In this document: one piece after another, positions 60,675 to 64,000 of the stretch
Numbering within the stretch: position 1 is the stretch's first letter
Layout: every line of letters begins with the position of its first letter
Origin: Geodermatophilus obscurus
GTDB taxonomy: Bacteria; Actinomycetota; Actinomycetes; Mycobacteriales; Geodermatophilaceae
Length of the DNA stretch: 64,000 bases
Direction: 5' to 3'
Assembly: GCF_900115395.1 (NCBI RefSeq)
Contig: NZ_FOWE01000008.1
Location: 124,001-188,000 of the forward strand
Position numbers and translations under genes: made by a program
The notes under the pieces: generated by a model
The model's database searches: none
Seen by the model: the letters and a program-made list of their open reading frames with translations, nothing else
What the model was told of the DNA's origin: nothing

Positions 60675-61658
60675 ATGACAGCGCCGGTGCCCCACGAGGT
60701 CGTCGTCCTCGCGGTCGACCACGTCGTCGGCTTCGAGCTGGGCCTGCCCCACCGGCTGCTCGGCCTCGCCGAGGACGCCCACGGCAACCCGCTCTACCGG
60801 GTCCGGGTCGCCACCCTCGACGGGCGCCCGGTCCGCACGGCCGACGGCTTCTCGGTGCTGCCCGAGCACGACGCGTCGGTGCTCGCCGAGGCCGGCACGG
60901 TCGTCGTCCCCGGGATCATGGGCGGCCCCGTCGTCCGGGAGGGGCGGGCGCCGACCGCGCTCACCGCGGCCGTGCGCGGGGCCGCGGAGCACGCGCGGAT
61001 GGTGTCGATCTGCACCGGCGCGTCGGTGCTGGCCGCGGCCGGCCTGCTCGACGGCCGCCCGGCGGCCACGCACTGGCGCGACGCCGAGGCGTTCCGCCGG
61101 CACTTCCCCGCCGTCCGGCTCGACGCCGACGTGCTCTTCGTCGACGACGGCGACGTGCTGACCTCCGCCGGCGTGGCCGCGGGCATCGACCTGCTGCTGC
61201 ACCTGGTCCGCCGCGACCACGGCAGCGAGGTGGCCAACCGGGTCGCGCGGCGCAACGTCGTCGCCCCGTGGCGGGAGGGCGGGCAGTCGCAGTTCGTGGA
61301 GCGACCGCTGCCGGAGGCCGGGGACACCGGGACGGCGGCCACGCGCGCCTGGGCCGTGGAGCGCCTGGCCGAGCCGCTCACCCTCGCCGACCTGGCCGCA
61401 CACGCGCGGATGAGCGTGCGCACCTTCACCCGGCGCTTCCGCGAGGAGACCGGTGTCTCGCCGCTGCGCTGGCTCGCCGGGCAGCGGATCGCGCTGGCCC
61501 GCCGGCTGCTGGAGTCGACCGACGCCTCGGTCGACCGGGTGGCGGCCGAGGCCGGGTTCGGCACCCCGGCGTCGCTGCGCCAGCACCTGCGCGCCTCGAT
61601 CGGCGTCGCCCCCGGCGCCTACCGGCGCAGCTACCGCGGAACCGGCCGCACCGCCTGA
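60675..61658 (+). CDS. GlxA-type AraC-family transcriptional regulator
   Basis: 327 aa from ATG 60675, with aaggat upstream. The N-terminal DJ-1/PfpI domain contains VVVPGIMGGPVVREG and MVSICTGASVLAAAGLLDGRPAATHW with the conserved Cys. The C-terminal AraC DNA-binding domain has LTLADLAAHARMSVRTFTRRFREETGVSPLRWLAGQRIALARRLLEST and a second helix-turn-helix. It probably controls the divergent MFS transporter. The effector is unknown. Confidence 0.9.
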   Translation: MTAPVPHEVVVLAVDHVVGFELGLPHRLLGLAEDAHGNPLYRVRVATLDGRPVRTADGFSVLPEHDASVLAEAGTVVVPGIMGGPVVREGRAPTALTAAVRGAAEHARMVSICTGASVLAAAGLLDGRPAATHWRDAEAFRRHFPAVRLDADVLFVDDGDVLTSAGVAAGIDLLLHLVRRDHGSEVANRVARRNVVAPWREGGQSQFVERPLPEAGDTGTAATRAWAVERLAEPLTLADLAAHARMSVRTFTRRFREETGVSPLRWLAGQRIALARRLLESTDASVDRVAAEAGFGTPASLRQHLRASIGVAPGAYRRSYRGTGRTA

Positions 61659-61939
61659 CCGCCTTCCGTACGCGGGAGAGGCCCCCCGGACGGGGGACGT
61701 GTGACACGCGACTCCCCCGGCGGCGGCAGGTTCGGGCGCCGCGTCTGGTTGAGTGGGACGTACCGGCGTTGCCCTCGCTCATCCGGAGCTGCAGGACTCG
61801 ACGTCGGGCTGGTGCTGCGCCACGGAGGCGCGCCCGGCTGTCCGACGTCGCCGCCGGCGCGCACCGCCCCGCTCCCGGGGCCGGCCTGCGCCCGCGCACG
61901 GTGACCGACGACGGCGACCCGAGAACGCCCGAGGAACCG

Positions 61940-63553
61940 ATGACCTCCCCGCAGTCCCCCACGCCCACCGCCGGCACATCCCGGCCCCGCCGCCGTCGCG
62001 GCGGCCGCGGCCGCGGCACCGGCGCCGGCACGAACCCCACGCCGGCGGCGGCCACCGCCCCGGCCGCCGGCGCCCCGACCGCCGCTCCGTCCACCGAGGT
62101 CGTCGTGGCGCCCGCCGTGCTGCCCGCCGGTGACGTCGCCACCGTGCTGCCCACCGACACCACGTTCGCCGCGCTCGGCGTGCCCGCCCCGCTCGTCGAG
62201 GTGCTCACCGCCAGCGGCATCACCGCGCCGTTCCCGATCCAGGTCGCGACGCTGCCCGACTCCCTCGCCGGCCGCGACGTGCTCGGCCGCGGCCGCACCG
62301 GCTCGGGCAAGACGATCGCCTTCGCCCTCCCGCTGGTCGCGCGGCTGGCCGCCTCCACCACCCGGCGCCAGGCCCGTCGGCCGCGCGCGCTGGTGCTCGT
62401 CCCGACCCGCGAGCTGGCCAACCAGGTGCTGGCCGTCGTCGAGCCGCTGGGCCGCGCCCTCGGCCTGCGCTCCACCGTCGTCTTCGGCGGCGTGGGCCAG
62501 AACCCGCAGGTGCAGGCGCTGGCCGCCGGCATCGACGTCCTCATCGCCTGCCCCGGCCGGCTCGAGGACCTCATCGGTCAGGGGCACGCCGACCTCTCCG
62601 CCGTCGAGGTCACGATCCTCGACGAGGCCGACCACATGGCCGACCTGGGCTTCCTGCCCGGCGTCAAGCGGCTGCTGGACCGCACGCCGAAGGTCGGCCA
62701 GCGGATGCTGTTCTCCGCGACGCTGGACAACGGCGTCGACGTCCTGGTCAAGCGGTACCTGTCGCAGCCGGTGACCCACTCGGTCGACCCGGCCGTCGCG
62801 CCGGTGTCCACGATGACGCACCACGTGTTCCAGGTGAGCGCCGCGGACAAGGCCGAGGTCGTGCGCCAGCTGGCCTCGGGCCTGGGCCGCAGCGTGCTGT
62901 TCACCCGCACCAAGCACCAGGCCAAGAAGCTCGCCAAGCAGCTCACCGCGGCCGGGGTCCCCGCCGTCGACCTGCACGGCAACCTCAGCCAGAACGCCCG
63001 CGAGCGCAACCTCGAGGCGTTCAGCTCCGGCGAGACCCGCGTGCTGTGCGCCACCGACATCGCCGCGCGTGGCATCCACGTCGACGACGTCTCGCTCGTC
63101 GTGCACGTCGACCCGCCGACCGAGCACAAGGCCTACCTGCACCGCTCCGGCCGTACCGCCCGCGCCGGTGCCGGCGGCACGGTGGTCACGCTGTCGACGC
63201 CCGACCAGAACGGCGAGGTCCGCACCCTGACCCGCCAGGCCGGGATCACCCCGGTCGTGACGGCGGTGCGCCCTGGCGCCGAGCAGATCACCGCGCTCAC
63301 CGGCCCGGCCGCGCCGTACGTCGAGCCCGCCCCGGCGCCGGCTCCCCAGCCGCAGGGCCAGGCAGGCGGGCGTCGTCGCCGCTCCGGCGGGTCCGGTGGC
63401 TCCGCCCCGACCGCGTCGGCCCCGGCAGTGGGCGGCCGCTCCGGTCAGGGCCGGGCCTCGGGTCCGGCGCGCACCCGTGCGGAGCTGGCCGCGCGGGCGG
63501 GCACCCACTCCGCGTCGTCGTTCAGCGGCCGGTCCCGGCGCGGGGGCCGCTGA
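61940..63553 (+). CDS. DEAD-box RNA helicase
   Basis: 537 aa from ATG 61940, with gaggaa upstream. N-terminal Arg/Gly-rich RRRRGGRGRGTGAG tail, Q motif FPIQVATLPDSLAGRD, Walker A GRTGSGKT, PTRELANQV, DEADHMADLGFLPG, FSATL, and HRSGRTARAGAGGTVV (motif VI). The C-terminal tail is Gly/Arg-rich (GGRRRRSGGSGGS and SFSGRSRRGGR), as in RNA-binding RGG regions. It unwinds structured RNA, typical of cold-shock or ribosome-assembly helicases (RhlE/CsdA-like). A hairpin follows the stop. Confidence 0.92.
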   Translation: MTSPQSPTPTAGTSRPRRRRGGRGRGTGAGTNPTPAAATAPAAGAPTAAPSTEVVVAPAVLPAGDVATVLPTDTTFAALGVPAPLVEVLTASGITAPFPIQVATLPDSLAGRDVLGRGRTGSGKTIAFALPLVARLAASTTRRQARRPRALVLVPTRELANQVLAVVEPLGRALGLRSTVVFGGVGQNPQVQALAAGIDVLIACPGRLEDLIGQGHADLSAVEVTILDEADHMADLGFLPGVKRLLDRTPKVGQRMLFSATLDNGVDVLVKRYLSQPVTHSVDPAVAPVSTMTHHVFQVSAADKAEVVRQLASGLGRSVLFTRTKHQAKKLAKQLTAAGVPAVDLHGNLSQNARERNLEAFSSGETRVLCATDIAARGIHVDDVSLVVHVDPPTEHKAYLHRSGRTARAGAGGTVVTLSTPDQNGEVRTLTRQAGITPVVTAVRPGAEQITALTGPAAPYVEPAPAPAPQPQGQAGGRRRRSGGSGGSAPTASAPAVGGRSGQGRASGPARTRAELAARAGTHSASSFSGRSRRGGR

Positions 63554-63572
63554 CCTCGACGGGGTTCACCAC

Positions 63573-63607
63573 GGGGACGGTCGGGCAGAGCAGTCCCGAC
63601 CGTCCCC
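63573..63607 (+). terminator. Rho-independent-like terminator of the DEAD-box gene
   Basis: ggggacggtcggg (63573-63585) pairs perfectly with cccgaccgtcccc (63595-63607) around a 9-base loop, 19 bp after the stop. It has no U-tract. Confidence 0.75.
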
Positions 63608-63625
63608 GACCCTGTGAGGTGCCCC

Positions 63626-64000
63626 GTGGCCCTGCCCATCACCCTGTCCGAGATCGGTCCCCGGATCTCGGCCGGCGCGTTCATCCTCAACAGCGGGCTC
63701 GGCAAGCGCGGCGCCGACGAGGAGGCCGCGGCCGGCCTGCACGGCTTCGCCGCCGGCACCTACCCGTTCCTCCAGGACGTGGAGCCCCGGCAGTTCGCCC
63801 GGGCCCTGTCCACCGCCGAGATCGCCATCGGCGCGGCCCTGCTGACACCGTTCGTCCCCACCGCGGTCGCCGGCGCCCTCCTCACCGGCTTCGCCGGCGG
63901 CCTCCTCGGCCTGTACCTGCAGACGCCGGGCATGCGCAAGGAAGGCAGCCTCGCCCCGACCGAACAGGGCCTGTCCATCGCCAAGGACGTGTGGCTGCTC
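63626..64000 (+). CDS. DoxX-like membrane protein (partial, runs off the window)
   Basis: The frame opens at GTG 63626 (VALPITLSEIGPRISAGAFILNSGLG) and stays open to 64000. Hydrophobic helices (ALSTAEIAIGAALLTPFVPT, AGALLTGFAGGLLGLYL) and the TPGMRKEGSLAPTEQGLSIAKD loop resemble DoxX-type quinone-linked membrane proteins of actinobacteria. Only the first 125 residues are in view. Confidence 0.72.
   Translation, partial: MALPITLSEIGPRISAGAFILNSGLGKRGADEEAAAGLHGFAAGTYPFLQDVEPRQFARALSTAEIAIGAALLTPFVPTAVAGALLTGFAGGLLGLYLQTPGMRKEGSLAPTEQGLSIAKDVWLL

Overview
The window is very GC-rich DNA with strong G/C third-position bias, many GTG starts and 4-bp ATGA/GTGA stop-start overlaps. Gene content (paired acyl-CoA dehydrogenases, HelD-type helicase, tandem DUF1206 proteins, PAS/GAF/PP2C regulator, sacsin-like ATPase, CYP152 P450) points to a high-GC actinobacterium, most like Geodermatophilaceae (Blastococcus/Geodermatophilus/Modestobacter). 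The genus is an inference. I see no rRNA, tRNA, CRISPR array or intact insertion sequence.

Positions 1-8300 are a defence island with visibly lower GC and different codon use. It starts with a decayed HNH endonuclease, followed by a NgoMIV-type restriction enzyme, its C5-cytosine methyltransferase and a Vsr mismatch endonuclease (a complete GCCGGC-type II system by motif). Next is a tightly packed reverse operon: a MORC/MutL-like GHKL ATPase with zinc ribbons, an Mrr-nuclease/SF2-helicase fusion and a small winged-helix protein. The associations resemble the computationally described restriction systems with MutL/MORC homologues. The right edge (8300-9300) is littered with gene remnants: a GAF-protein fragment and the last 147 bp of a lipoprotein gene whose intact relatives lie near 16-20 kb.

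Positions 9.3-25.4 kb hold chromosomal metabolic and accessory genes: acyl-CoA synthetase, VOC protein, ABC1/UbiB kinase, NTF2-like protein, nitronate monooxygenase, two VapC-type toxin-antitoxin pairs (14.5 and 23.2 kb), three paralogous propeller-like lipoproteins (16.1, 17.9 and 19.0 kb), enoyl-CoA hydratase, a DUF6318-like lipoprotein with a secreted partner, DUF1810 and a glutathionyl-hydroquinone-reductase-like protein.

Positions 25.4-37.9 kb hold two Gly-rich membrane miniproteins, a secreted Val/Pro/Glu repeat protein, an AlaX editing factor, a GATase, an AlkA-type glycosylase, a two-gene acyl-CoA dehydrogenase operon and an RsbQ-like hydrolase directly upstream of a PAS-GAF-GAF-PP2C phosphatase (RsbP-like). 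A STAS antagonist at 50.4 kb could belong to the same partner-switching logic.

Positions 38-64 kb hold an Asp-rich secreted protein, HelD helicase, CYP152 peroxygenase, a macro-like/SIR2 protein (possible NAD-consuming defence), two DUF1206 proteins, FabG and thiolase, a sacsin-like ATPase, an aldehyde dehydrogenase-GMC oxidoreductase operon, a DUF559 protein bracketed by inverted repeats, an MFS transporter divergent from a GlxA-type regulator, a DEAD-box RNA helicase and a truncated DoxX-like gene. Dispersed hairpin elements of at least three sequence families sit between genes, and one family reaches into coding ends.
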